Source: CAWCTD01 sp963798455 (GTDB lineage: Bacteria; Acidobacteriota; Terriglobia; Bryobacterales; Bryobacteraceae). From it: 64,000 nucleotides of DNA. The stretch lies in the NCBI GenBank assembly GCA_963798455.1, contig CAWCTD010000003.1, forward strand, positions 744,001-808,000, given 5' to 3'. The notes beneath the pieces were generated by a model. The model saw nothing but the letters and a program-made list of their open reading frames with translations, was not told the DNA's origin and did no database searches. Both the position numbers and the translations under genes were made by a program. Positions within the stretch are counted from its first letter, which is position 1, and every line of letters begins with the position of its first letter. Shown here piece after piece: positions 1-8,867 of the stretch.

Positions 1-302
1 GGTGACGGGGGGATGTTCGAGCGCTCCCGGCATGGGGCTTTTCCTTTAGGATCGTAGCACGCGCCTCCCCTCTGCCGGAATACCAGCCACCCGTCGCAGG
101 AACCAGCAGTTCGTCTGCAGAAAGAATGGCAGTGCGGTTGTCCCGGCCTCGCCAGCGGGCAACTCGGCCTCGCCGCGCAATTCTTTGGCCTCACAGAAGA
201 TTAGGACCGCTTGCCGGAGATTCGTGCCAGTTGTCTGCCCTCCCCGCTGGTTTGGCGCTCCGGTTGCTTCCTTTTGTGCCAGAGAAAATGGCCGGGGATC
301 GA

Positions 303-893
303 ATGGCGCGAGAAGAAAATGCCGCGGTTGCCATCTACCGGGATTCCCGGGCCGCCGGGACAGCCATCCAGAAGCTCAAGGAATCGGGTTTCGATATGGC
401 CAAAGTCTCGGTGGCAGCCCGGGACGAAAGGAGTGGCAGCCACGTCACCGGCTACTACAGGGGTACAAACGGCATGAACTACTGGGGCCGTTTGGAGCAG
501 TTTTGGGGCCCACTCTGGGGGTTACTGTCTGGCTGGGCGTTTTTCGCCGTTCCTGGCTTGGGGCCGGTCCTCGTGGCCGGTCCCCTGGCTGGGTGGACCG
601 TGGCCATCCTCGAAAACGCAGCCATTTTCGGCGGCCTTACCGTGATCGGCGCCGGGCTGTACAACATCGGCGTCCCTAAAGAATCCGTTCTGGGCTGCGA
701 AGCGGCGATGCGGGATGGGAAGTACATTGTGCTGGTACATGGCGCCGGGGAAGAGGTGGGCCGCGCCAAGAAGCTTCTCACCACGGCCGAAGAGCCGGTT
801 CCACCACGGCATGAGGCGCCCCCGCTGGCCGCGCTTTCTCTGGCCGGACTCTCGGGCCGCGCTCCTACGGACCCGTCTCTCGGCATCCACTGA
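303..893 (+). CDS. General stress protein 17M/YflT-like membrane-associated protein
   Basis: The protein is about 196 residues. An N-terminal alpha/beta segment (about residues 5-45, starting VAIYRDSRAAGTAIQKL) resembles the general stress protein 17M/YflT domain. A Gly/Pro/Trp-rich hydrophobic middle (about residues 60-125) with repeated GPLWG, GLGPVLVAGPLAG and GGLTVIGAGL segments looks like two short membrane-embedded helices, as in bacterial stress proteins that shield a glycine-zipper region. A further alpha/beta stretch follows (KYIVLVHG). The frame is open further upstream, but ATG at 303 is preferred because GGGG lies about seven bases upstream and the conserved domain begins right after it; ATG 288 is the alternative. 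The tail after residue 165 is Pro/Ala-rich and poorly conserved. The role is inferred as stress-related and no enzyme function is visible. Confidence 0.6.
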   Translation: MAREENAAVAIYRDSRAAGTAIQKLKESGFDMAKVSVAARDERSGSHVTGYYRGTNGMNYWGRLEQFWGPLWGLLSGWAFFAVPGLGPVLVAGPLAGWTVAILENAAIFGGLTVIGAGLYNIGVPKESVLGCEAAMRDGKYIVLVHGAGEEVGRAKKLLTTAEEPVPPRHEAPPLAALSLAGLSGRAPTDPSLGIH

Positions 894-950
894 GGCGGCC
901 ATCCCACGTTCAAGTTTGTGGAATCATAGAGTCGGAGGGGGCATCCCCGG

Positions 951-2402
951 GTGACTACGCCTGAGCCGTTCCTCTTCGTCGCTTTTGGGGGGACGGGCGA
1001 TCTGACACAGCGGAAGCTATTGCCTGCCCTGCGCAGCCTGATGGAGAAGGAGCAGATTGACGTCCGCTCGCCCGTGCTGGCAGTCGCGACGCAGAGGTAT
1101 ACCGACGAGCAGTACCGGGATTGGGCCCGCACCGCAGTGGGGACCGGCTCATCGGACGGCCGTTGGGCGGAGCGCCTCTTCTATCAAACCATCGGCGGGT
1201 CAGGCCCGGAGGACTTCCGCGCCGTCGGGGCCCGCATCGCCGCTCTGGAGCAGGAGAACAACCTGCCCGGCTGCCGGGTGTTCTACCTGGCCCTGCCTCC
1301 TGATGTTTTTCCGGAGGTTGTCAGCCGTCTGGGCGAGGCGGGACTCAATCGCAGCCGGTGCTGGACGCGAGTTGTCGTCGAGAAGCCGTTCGGCAGCGAC
1401 CTGGAGTCCGCGCGGGCGCTGAACAACCATGTACACCGCTATTTCGACGAGAAGCAGGTCTACCGGATTGACCACTACCTGGGGAAGGAGACGGTGCAAA
1501 ACCTCCTGGTCTTCCGCTTTGCCAATGCCATGTTCGAGTCCGTATGGAACCGCGACCGCGTGGCGAGTGTCTCCATCACGGTGGCCGAGGAACTGGGAGT
1601 AGAGCACCGCGGCCGGTACTACGAGAAGGCAGGGGCTCTCCGAGACGTCGTACAGAACCACCTCACCCAACTGCTGACCATCGCGGCCATGGAGTTGCCC
1701 GCAGCCTTCGATCCCGGGGCCATCCGGTACGAAAAGACCAAGGTGTTGAAAGCAGTTTCACCCATCCGGCTGGAGGACGTGGCCTTCGGCCAGTACGCCA
1801 GAGGGCACTTGAACGGCACGGAAGTGCCCGGCTACCGTGAGGAACTGTGGGTGGCGCCCGACTCGGAGGCAGACACCTTCGTCGCGCTGAAGCTGAACAT
1901 TGCCAACTGGCGCTGGCACGGGGTGCCATTCTATCTCCATACGGGCAAGCGGCTGCCACGGCGGGTCAGCCAGATGGCCGTGACCTTCCGCCGGCCACCG
2001 CTCGAGATCTTTCGGCCGTCCTACGCGGGCGCAATCAACCCGAACGTCCTGCTGATCAACATCCAGCCGGATGAAGGTTTCGACCTCCAATTCGAGGTGA
2101 AAGAACCAGGCCAGGCTATACGGCTCAGAACGCAGAGCTTGCACTTCGGCTATGCCGAGACCTTCGCTCCACTGGCAGATGCTTACCAGACTCTTCTGCT
2201 CGACGTGGCCAGAGGAGACCAGACACTCTTTGTCAGCGACGAGTGGGTGGAAGCTTCCTGGCAACTGTACACTCCGCTTCTCGGTGAACGTCCACCGGTG
2301 CACCTGTACCCAGCCGGAACCTGGGGCCCGACCGGCCTGGAACACCTGTCATGGCCTCCAAGGGGCCTGACCGGACCCAACACGGATTCGGCAAAGTCCT
2401 AG
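951..2402 (+). CDS. zwf: Glucose-6-phosphate 1-dehydrogenase
   Basis: This cytosolic enzyme oxidises glucose 6-phosphate to 6-phosphoglucono-1,5-lactone with NADP (or NAD), the entry step of the oxidative pentose phosphate and Entner-Doudoroff routes. The protein has 483 residues, the usual family length. The Rossmann dinucleotide motif GGTGDLTQRKLLPAL is at about residues 14-28, and the substrate/catalytic signature RIDHYLGKE is at about 171-179 with the catalytic His further along in the conserved helix. The C-terminal domain carries typical segments such as HTGKRLPRR. The start is GTG 951, preceded by a strong GGAGGGGG Shine-Dalgarno. It stands alone: no 6-phosphogluconolactonase or 6-phosphogluconate dehydrogenase lies beside it. 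Identification is secure. Confidence 0.97.
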   Translation: MTTPEPFLFVAFGGTGDLTQRKLLPALRSLMEKEQIDVRSPVLAVATQRYTDEQYRDWARTAVGTGSSDGRWAERLFYQTIGGSGPEDFRAVGARIAALEQENNLPGCRVFYLALPPDVFPEVVSRLGEAGLNRSRCWTRVVVEKPFGSDLESARALNNHVHRYFDEKQVYRIDHYLGKETVQNLLVFRFANAMFESVWNRDRVASVSITVAEELGVEHRGRYYEKAGALRDVVQNHLTQLLTIAAMELPAAFDPGAIRYEKTKVLKAVSPIRLEDVAFGQYARGHLNGTEVPGYREELWVAPDSEADTFVALKLNIANWRWHGVPFYLHTGKRLPRRVSQMAVTFRRPPLEIFRPSYAGAINPNVLLINIQPDEGFDLQFEVKEPGQAIRLRTQSLHFGYAETFAPLADAYQTLLLDVARGDQTLFVSDEWVEASWQLYTPLLGERPPVHLYPAGTWGPTGLEHLSWPPRGLTGPNTDSAKS

Positions 2403-2464
2403 CAGCGGCTTGCCTGGGCATTCCGTTTTTCGCTTGCTGAGTCTGGCACATCACTTGCTTGGCC

Positions 2465-3106
2465 ATGGGCAGGACTATGTACTATTGCACTTCTGGTAAC
2501 CACGCCGGCACTCAGGGGCTATCGGATGAGGAAGTAGTTGGCCGCGTCCGGGCGGGCGAAACATCCCTCTACGAGATTCTCGTACACCGCCATCACCAGC
2601 GGCTTTACTCACTGAGCCTCCGTGTTCTCGGCAACGACGCCGAGGCCGAAGACGCGACGCAGGAGGTGCACTTGAAGGCGTTCACGCGTCTGGACCAATT
2701 TGCCGCGCGCTCCAGCTTCGCGAAATGGCTGAACGCGATTGCGGTGAATGAGGCACTGGCAAGACTGCGCACCCGCAGGCGGCGGCCTTTTCTGGACATC
2801 GCCGATTTTGGCACGGACAAAGCGGCTTTGGTGCTGAGATCGCATGACGACGATCCCGAAAAGAAGGCCATTGCTTCGGAAGCGACAGCCAGAGTCAGCA
2901 AGGCTTTGGCGATGCTTCCCAAGCCGTATAGGGTTGTTTTCATCACGCGCGAACTCGACGAGATGAGCACGGCGGAGACAGCGGGCAGGCTGGGGGTGAC
3001 GGACGAATGCGTCAAGACGCGTCTTTACCGCGCCAAGGGCTTGCTCAGAAGGAAGTATGTGAAGGTTCGTCGAACCAGTTACCGTTCTAGCGTTTACACA
3101 TGTTAA
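2465..3106 (+). CDS. RNA polymerase sigma factor, ECF-like (sigma-70 family)
   Basis: The protein is about 213 residues with the two-domain layout of an extracytoplasmic-function sigma factor. Region 2 spans roughly residues 30-95 (HRHHQRLYSLSLRVLGN, then DATQEVHLKAF). Region 4 spans roughly residues 140-200, with LPKPYRVVFITRELDEMS and a helix-turn-helix ending CVKTRLYRAKGLLRR. The region 2-4 linker is short and there is no region 3. No anti-sigma gene is adjacent, so the signal it answers is unknown; the next gene is an exported TPR protein. The start is uncertain: ATG 2465 has no clear ribosome site, and ATG 2477 follows GCAGGA closely. The last about ten residues (Ser/Arg/Tyr-rich) are not typical. 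Confidence 0.85.
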   Translation: MGRTMYYCTSGNHAGTQGLSDEEVVGRVRAGETSLYEILVHRHHQRLYSLSLRVLGNDAEAEDATQEVHLKAFTRLDQFAARSSFAKWLNAIAVNEALARLRTRRRRPFLDIADFGTDKAALVLRSHDDDPEKKAIASEATARVSKALAMLPKPYRVVFITRELDEMSTAETAGRLGVTDECVKTRLYRAKGLLRRKYVKVRRTSYRSSVYTC

Positions 3107-3347
3107 AAGCCGGCCAGTCCGCGGCTCCCATTGACCCTCCTTCACTGCTGGTGTAAAACCGGCCACACTGCCTCAAAAAGCGACGTGATCATTCTGCGCC
3201 GCGGAATTGCTCACTTAGCGTTTTGATCGCCATACGTGAGGCTGAGTATCCTGCCTCCGGATAGGCACACGGATTGCAAGCGACAGGTAAAAGCTGCCAA
3301 AACGGTCTGCGTTTTCGGCACAGCGGTTGTACACAGAGGGGAAGAAA

Positions 3348-4481
3348 ATGGGTGCTCATTTTGTTTCTTGTGCGCATCCTGTCCGTGTGCTGAAGTTGCT
3401 GGTGATCTCCGCCTCCTTGTCGCTGCCACCAGCGGGCTACGGCCAGACTGGATCCAACGCTCCATTCAACCTGCGGGGTGAGGTCCTGAACTCTCCTCTT
3501 GACGCGACGCTCCAGGTCGAACTAGTGAACACCAGCCACGAAGGCCTGCCCGCGTCAACGTATGTAACGGGGAACGGGAGTTTCGAGCTTGACTCAGTCC
3601 GTCCCGGAGACTACCTGCTCCGGCTGACCGACCAGTATGGCGACAAAATCTACGACCGTCCGGTCACCGTTGCCGGGCCATACGACGACCTGACGATTCG
3701 TCTGCCGCGGCAGCACGTGGAACGGCCGGTGTCGGGGACGGTGTCCGTCCGCGAACTCCAACATAAGATCGCTCCGAAGGCCCTCACGGAGTACCGCAAG
3801 GGAGTGCGGGATTCGCAGAAGCAGCACTTCGACAAGGCCATGGTTCACTTCCAGAAGGCCATCGCTATCGAGCCATCTTTTGCGGACGCGCACAACGAAC
3901 TCGGTGCGTCCTTATGGGTGCTGAAGCAGACCGACCAGGCGGTCGCTGAGTTCCGCAAAGCCTCAGAACTCGATCCCGACTCGCCGCTCATGGTATTCAA
4001 CCTTGGGCTCGCGATGCTGGTGCGTGGCCAATACCCGGAGGCCGAAGCAGCAGCAAGAGCGGCGTTGAGAGGGGATCCAAATCTCATCGAGGCCCACTTC
4101 GTGCTCGGCTACAGTCTCTACAAACAGAAGCGAAACGATCTGGAGTCGGTCGAGAACCTGCAATGGGCCGGGAAGAAATTCCCAAGAGCCCATCTGCTGG
4201 CAGCGGCGATCCTCACGCGGCTGACTCGAAAGAGCGAGGCGGCGGGTGAATTGCAGAAGTACCTGGGGTCCTCCGACACCGTGGCGGATCGCCATCAAGT
4301 GGAGTCATGGCTGTCCGACCTTTCTTGGGCGCTCGCCGGAGTCGTCCCGTGGCGGCCTTCAGAACGTCAGGACCCCCGCGAGAGCAGAGAACGCAATCCC
4401 TTGACGGACGATGTCCGGCTCCCGATTTGCCCGTCCCGATCCAGCAGACCGGATGCCAGTGCCGCCAGGCTTTTGCCGTAA
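3348..4481 (+). CDS. Exported protein with carboxypeptidase-regulatory-like domain and TPR repeats
   Basis: The protein is about 377 residues. An N-terminal hydrophobic signal segment ends near PAGYGQ. A beta-sandwich of the carboxypeptidase-regulatory type follows (about residues 35-110: LRGEVLNSPLDATLQVELV, then VRPGDYLLRLTDQYGD). From about residue 130 onward there are three to four TPR units (FDKAMVHFQKAIAIEPSFADAHNELGAS and similar). ATG 3348 is chosen over the longer frame because AGAGGGGAAG sits directly upstream. The function is probably a scaffold in the periplasm. The last about 50 residues (from about 4330) are Arg/Pro/Ser-rich and lie antisense to a CpaE/TadZ fragment, so the native 3' end seems to have been lost at a rearrangement and replaced by read-through sequence. 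Confidence 0.75.
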   Translation: MGAHFVSCAHPVRVLKLLVISASLSLPPAGYGQTGSNAPFNLRGEVLNSPLDATLQVELVNTSHEGLPASTYVTGNGSFELDSVRPGDYLLRLTDQYGDKIYDRPVTVAGPYDDLTIRLPRQHVERPVSGTVSVRELQHKIAPKALTEYRKGVRDSQKQHFDKAMVHFQKAIAIEPSFADAHNELGASLWVLKQTDQAVAEFRKASELDPDSPLMVFNLGLAMLVRGQYPEAEAAARAALRGDPNLIEAHFVLGYSLYKQKRNDLESVENLQWAGKKFPRAHLLAAAILTRLTRKSEAAGELQKYLGSSDTVADRHQVESWLSDLSWALAGVVPWRPSERQDPRESRERNPLTDDVRLPICPSRSSRPDASAARLLP

Positions 4482-4819
4482 GGACTCCCCGGGTTAACGG
4501 GGCGGCCCTCCAGCAACGCATCCTCCATGGTCTGTGGATCGTTCGGCAGGACGTGGTGCGCAGGTATCCCCAGGGCCGACTCGATCTCCTCCCGCTCGAA
4601 CCCCGAACCCCGCCGCCCGCGGCTCAGCACAAGCTTGACTTCGGACGCAGAGACGCCTTTTTCACGCATGTGCGACAGCGCCCGCCTGGCTCCAAAGATG
4701 GCGCCAAGTTCGGCGGCGGCGACCAGCAGGATCTCGTCGCTGAGTTTCAGCAATTGCAGGGCGAGCGCGCCATAGAGGCCGCCGGTGTCCAGCACGCTCA
4801 GATCGTACGCCCGCCGCAT
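4367..4819 (-). pseudogene. CpaE/TadZ-like MinD-family ATPase, C-terminal fragment
   Basis: About 150 residues match only the C-terminal half of CpaE/TadZ pilus-assembly ATPases. The visible run includes YDLSVLDTGG (Walker B-like), LSDEILLVAAAEL, VKLVLSR, the EIESALGIPAHHVLPND block and the ending VNPGSPYGKSLAALASG. The Walker A half of the ATPase is absent, the start has no ribosome site, and a stop codon lies immediately before the first ATG. A neighbouring frame just upstream (to about 4870) may hold a few more residues after a one-base shift. No other Tad/Cpa pilus genes are nearby. It overlaps the end of the plus-strand TPR gene in antisense, which marks a rearrangement breakpoint. It is read as a degraded remnant and not as a working gene. 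Confidence 0.65.
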
Positions 4820-5095
4820 GCGTCACCCGCATCGAGGGAGCCTCTCCGGCCAGCAAGAGTGTGAGATCGGAGGTCATCCCCCGGTCCGGACACGGCAGCC
4901 AGGCATCCCAGCCACCGGGTTCGCCCGTGGCTGGCGCGGGCTCCTCAGGATGGAGACGGCTCAAGTTTCACCCTTCTTTCCAGTAGATCGGCTGGCATCG
5001 AAGAAAATTTGAGAACTCGGCGGAGCACTGCCAACTACAGTTAGTGAATAATCAGGCCGATGAAATGTATGTACGGCTAGTCTCGGAGGAACTCC
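4820..5095. other. Intergenic stretch upstream of the LuxR-type regulator
   Basis: No supported gene is seen here. The last bases contain a strong GGAGGAA ribosome site for the regulator at 5096. The left part may contain decayed coding sequence belonging to the CpaE/TadZ remnant. Confidence 0.4.
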
Positions 5096-5743
5096 ATGGC
5101 TGAGTTGTCTTTGAATGCGACCGTCGGAGTCTGCGATACCCAGCCTGTTACCGCTGCTGGGGTTCGAGCAGTTCTGGGAACCTGCCCTGATCTTGATTTC
5201 CTCTGGTCGGTTTCCAGCTTGGATGAGGGGATTCGCATGGTCCGCCAGCAGCCCCCGCGCCTGGTCCTCGCGGACAAAGGCTTGGGGGTCAATGGACTCA
5301 TCCATTGGATTCTGAACCTCAGAGCGGCGGCCGACGACACGGCGGTCGTAATCTGGGGGTCGTCTCTGACCGAAGGGGAGGCTCTCCGCTTTGTTCAGGC
5401 GGGCGCCAAAGGAGTGGTTCGGAAGGCCACCGCGCCGGAAACGCTGCTCGCCTGTCTGCGCGCCGCCCGCGCCGGCACCGCCTGGATAGAGGACACTATC
5501 TTCAGGTCCGGCCCCAGGGTTCTGAGGAACACCCGCTCTGATCTCACGCCGCGGGAGACGCAGGTCTTCGGGCTAGTGGAGCAGGGCCTCACCAACGGCG
5601 AGATTGCCCGCGAACTGGGCATCAAACCCGGCACCGTGAAGATCCACCTGAAGCACCTGTATGAGAAGACCGGCATCCGGAGCCGCTACCACCTGGCACT
5701 CTCCGGCCTCAAGGACAAAGGCATTCTCACCATGACGGCCTGA
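5096..5743 (+). CDS. NarL/FixJ-type response regulator with LuxR helix-turn-helix
   Basis: The protein has 215 residues. The N-terminal receiver-like domain spans about 8-125 and the C-terminal LuxR-type DNA-binding domain spans about 145-210. The latter has the typical block LTPRETQVFGLVEQGLTNGE, then ELGIKPGTVKIHLKHLYEKTG. In the receiver, the beta-1 acidic pair is reduced to a single Asp (VGVCDTQPV). A possible phospho-acceptor Asp is present in LVLADKGLGV and a Lys follows in VVRKATAPE, so phosphorylation is possible but the acidic pocket is weakened. The start ATG 5096 follows GGAGGAACTCC. No histidine kinase is adjacent, making it an orphan regulator of unknown regulon. Confidence 0.85.
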   Translation: MAELSLNATVGVCDTQPVTAAGVRAVLGTCPDLDFLWSVSSLDEGIRMVRQQPPRLVLADKGLGVNGLIHWILNLRAAADDTAVVIWGSSLTEGEALRFVQAGAKGVVRKATAPETLLACLRAARAGTAWIEDTIFRSGPRVLRNTRSDLTPRETQVFGLVEQGLTNGEIARELGIKPGTVKIHLKHLYEKTGIRSRYHLALSGLKDKGILTMTA

Positions 5744-5887
5744 GCCGGCGGCCGCGCGGGCGACCGAACCCAGACGGCTCACCAGGTATCCGGTCAAGAA
5801 CAATCCCGAAGCCGCCAGCACACGCCCGAAGTTGAGATCTCCCTTCACGCGGCGCCACGACGGCTTTCGTGTTATTATGTCGCGGTC

Positions 5888-7144
5888 ATGCCTTCGCCGA
5901 TGCGGGACACCAGCAGTAGGGGCATTAGCACGGAACGCTTTCCCGTGCGCATCTGGCTCATCGCGTTCCTGGGCTGGACGTTTGATTTCTACGATCTGAT
6001 GCTGATTTCGTTCCTGTTGATCCCCATCGGGAAAGACCTGGGGTTGAGCGCGTCCGAAGAGGCTGTGTTGCTGGGTGTAGCCTTGGGAGCTTCTGGGGTC
6101 GGGGGAATCCTCTTCGGTTACCTCTCAGACCGCTACGGGCGCAAGAGCGTGATGACCTGGACCATCGGCTTGTATTCCCTGGGCACCGCGTTGTGCGCCT
6201 TCTCCGCCGGCCCGCTGAGCCTGCTGGCGTTCCGCCTGCTGACCGGGCTGGGCGTCGGCGGCGAATGGGCCGTGGGCCACGCCCTTGTGCAAGAAGCTTC
6301 CCCCGCGCACATGCGCGGACGATCCGCCGCTTTCCTGCAGGCCGGCGAGCCGCTGGGAGTGGGTCTGGCGGCTTTGATGGGCCTGCTGGTCACACCTCTG
6401 ATCGGCTGGCGCTGGGTTTTCCTGGTTTCTTCCGCGTCGGCGATGTTGGCTTTTGTGGCCCGGCGGCACCTGCCCGAATCGTCGCTATGGAGCCAGCAGA
6501 AGGAAGAGCAGCTCTCGCCAGTCGCGGCCCTGCTCTGGATCAAGCGCCATCATTTTCTATCGCCGATGCTGAAGGGCTTTCTGCTAGGTGTATTCAAGCT
6601 GGGCACGTATTGGACGTGCTACGTCTGGCTGCCCAGGTTTCTACAGGACCAGTTCCACCAACCCGTGGGGCGTTCGGCGATATGGATTCTGACCGCGCAA
6701 TCGGGGCAGCTATTGGGCATGCTGCTGTTCGGCTTCGTGGCCGACCGCTATGGGCGGCGACAGGCCTACACCGCATATTCGCTGCTGACAGCCGCCGCTC
6801 TCTACCAACTCGCTTTTCGCTGGGAGTGGCTGCTTCCGCATACGGCCCTCTTCTGGGGCGTCATGTTCGGCATGGGAGTCGGCTCAGGCTGCACGGCGGG
6901 CTTCGGTGCTTTGCTGGCCGAACTGTTTCCTACTCGCGTCCGCAACTTCGCCATGGGCACAAGCTACAATTGCGCCCGCGGAGTGCAGTTCTTTGCGCCG
7001 ATGATAGTCGGCGCCTTCGTGTCGCTTTACGGCGTGCGTGGCGGCCTGGGTGTGCCGCTGGTGCTGGCCCTGGCCACCGGCGCCTGGGTTTGGGTGTTGC
7101 CCGAAACGCGACGGCGCGACCTGGCGCGAATCACGTCGAAATAG
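5888..7144 (+). CDS. MFS transporter, metabolite:H+ symporter type
   Basis: The 418-residue protein has about twelve hydrophobic segments in two halves. The MFS loop motif appears twice, as DRYGRKSV (about residue 82) in the first half and DRYGRRQA in the second half. The segment GWTFDFYDLMLISFLLIPIG in TM1 and the GLGVGGEWAVGHAL block in TM4 are characteristic of the sugar/aromatic-acid/sialate-type metabolite:H+ symporters. It should sit in the inner membrane and import an organic acid or sugar acid by proton symport; the substrate cannot be read from the sequence. No catabolic genes are adjacent. The start ATG 5888 has a poor ribosome site; ATG 5900 is possible. Confidence 0.85.
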   Translation: MPSPMRDTSSRGISTERFPVRIWLIAFLGWTFDFYDLMLISFLLIPIGKDLGLSASEEAVLLGVALGASGVGGILFGYLSDRYGRKSVMTWTIGLYSLGTALCAFSAGPLSLLAFRLLTGLGVGGEWAVGHALVQEASPAHMRGRSAAFLQAGEPLGVGLAALMGLLVTPLIGWRWVFLVSSASAMLAFVARRHLPESSLWSQQKEEQLSPVAALLWIKRHHFLSPMLKGFLLGVFKLGTYWTCYVWLPRFLQDQFHQPVGRSAIWILTAQSGQLLGMLLFGFVADRYGRRQAYTAYSLLTAAALYQLAFRWEWLLPHTALFWGVMFGMGVGSGCTAGFGALLAELFPTRVRNFAMGTSYNCARGVQFFAPMIVGAFVSLYGVRGGLGVPLVLALATGAWVWVLPETRRRDLARITSK

Positions 7145-7196
7145 GCAACCCGTTCGCCGTGGGGGTCGGCCGGACGGGCCATGCTATCCTGAGGGC

Positions 7197-8867
7197 GTGA
7201 ATCGGACCGCGCGGGTGTGTGCGCTGGGCTCGCTGGTGTGCTTTTTGTTCGCACAGACCGCGTCGCTGCCAGACATTCTTTCCCAGGAGTTGGACCGCAA
7301 CTACAAGAGTCTGCGAGACAAAGGCGACCCTGCGCCCTACTACATGGCCTACTCGGTGACGGAGCAGGAAGCTTGTAGCATTACAGCCACGCTGGGGGCT
7401 CTCCAGTCGAGCAGTTGCGGCCACAACCGTCTCCTGGATGTGACCGTCCGGGTCGGCAGCCCGAAGCTGGACAACTACCACCGCGTGCCCGGCGAGCGGC
7501 CGGTCTTCACCTCCGCCACCTCTCTTCCTATCGAGGACGGCGCGGGAGCGATCGACCAGCGGCTGTGGCTCGATACGGACCGCACCTATCGCCTCGCCGC
7601 GGAGCGCCTGATCAAGCTTCGCACAAGCACGCAGGTGCAGGTTGACCGCCAGGAGGATGCCCCCGATTTCACCCTGGAAGAACCCTCGACTTACAGCGAA
7701 CCGGCCAAGAAGCTTGACTTCTCGCCCAAAGACTGGGAGGATCGCGTTCGCAAGTGGTCGGCCGGCTTCTCCGGCAGGGCCGAGGTCATCACTTCTGGCG
7801 TCTCGATCGCGGCGCGGCGCGAGACCCGCTACCTGGTGAGCACGGAGGGCACCCGGCTGGTGCATGGACGCGGCTTCGCGCGGATCACCATCTCTGCCCA
7901 GGCTAGAGCCCTGGATGGCATGAACCTCTCGGTGGGCGAGACCTTCGACGCCGAGGAAGCTTCCGGGCTGCCCAACGACAAGACCATTCTGGCGGCGGTG
8001 GAGCGCCTTTCCAACCAACTGGAAGCCCTGCGCCTTGCTCCTGGAGCCGAGCCCTTTGTGGGCCCCGCCATCCTCTCCGGCCGGGCGGCGGGCGTCTTTT
8101 TCCACGAGATTTTCGGCCACCGGGTGGAAGGCCATCGGCAAAAGGACGAGTCCGAGGGCCAGACCTTCACCAAGCGAATCGGGACCAAGGTCCTGCCCGA
8201 GTTTCTCTCCGTGATTTTTGATCCGACTCGCCGCAGCTTTGACGGCGTGGACCTGAACGGTTTCTACCGGTATGACGATGAAGGCATTCCGGCCCGGCCG
8301 GTGCGCGTCGTCGATGCCGGTGTGTTGAAAACATTCCTGCTCTCCCGATCGCCCGTTTTCAGCTCCGACAAGTCCAACGGGCACGGCCGCAGGAGTCCCG
8401 GCTACGAGGTCCTCTCGCGGCAGTCCAATCTGATTGTCGAGTCCACGCACCGCGTCCCCGAGGCGAAGCTGCGGGAAATGCTTCGGGAGGAGCTGAAGCG
8501 GCAGAACAAGCCTTACGGCCTGTACTTCGAAGAAGTGACCGGAGGGTACACCCAGACCCGGCGCGCGGGTTTGCAGGCTTTCACCGTGATCCCGATTGTC
8601 GTCTACAAGGTCTACGCCGATGGCCGCCCCGACGAACTCGTCCGCGGCGTGGACATCGTGGGCACGCCGCTGGCGAGCTTTGAGAAGATCCTGGCGACCT
8701 CGGATCGCACGGAGGTCTTCAACGGGTACTGCGGCGCCGAGTCGGGCAGCGTCCCGGTCTCGGCCGTCGCGCCGGCGCTGCTGGTCTCCGAGATCGAGAC
8801 CCAAAGGAAAGAAAAATCCTCGGAGCGTCCACCGCTGCTGCCGAGACCGATCCAGGAGAAGCCATGA
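7197..8867 (+). CDS. TldD/PmbA-family metalloprotease, exported variant (active-site copy)
   Basis: The protein is about 556 residues from GTG 7197, which follows GAGGGC directly. It begins with a hydrophobic export signal (VCALGSLVCFLFAQTA), unlike cytosolic E. coli TldD. The zinc-protease motif is intact: HEIFGH at residues 303-308 within GVFFHEIFGHRVEGHRQKD, followed by the TldD-type beta-rich C-terminal domain (GFYRYDDEGIPARPVRVVDAG and later YGLYFEEVTGGYTQTRRAG). TldD-TldE proteases cleave unfolded or modified peptides, for example microcin B17 leader and CcdA. Its stop overlaps the start of the next gene by ATGA, so it is co-translated with an inactive paralogue, as expected for a TldD/TldE heterodimer. 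Export suggests envelope rather than cytosolic substrates. Confidence 0.9.
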   Translation: MNRTARVCALGSLVCFLFAQTASLPDILSQELDRNYKSLRDKGDPAPYYMAYSVTEQEACSITATLGALQSSSCGHNRLLDVTVRVGSPKLDNYHRVPGERPVFTSATSLPIEDGAGAIDQRLWLDTDRTYRLAAERLIKLRTSTQVQVDRQEDAPDFTLEEPSTYSEPAKKLDFSPKDWEDRVRKWSAGFSGRAEVITSGVSIAARRETRYLVSTEGTRLVHGRGFARITISAQARALDGMNLSVGETFDAEEASGLPNDKTILAAVERLSNQLEALRLAPGAEPFVGPAILSGRAAGVFFHEIFGHRVEGHRQKDESEGQTFTKRIGTKVLPEFLSVIFDPTRRSFDGVDLNGFYRYDDEGIPARPVRVVDAGVLKTFLLSRSPVFSSDKSNGHGRRSPGYEVLSRQSNLIVESTHRVPEAKLREMLREELKRQNKPYGLYFEEVTGGYTQTRRAGLQAFTVIPIVVYKVYADGRPDELVRGVDIVGTPLASFEKILATSDRTEVFNGYCGAESGSVPVSAVAPALLVSEIETQRKEKSSERPPLLPRPIQEKP

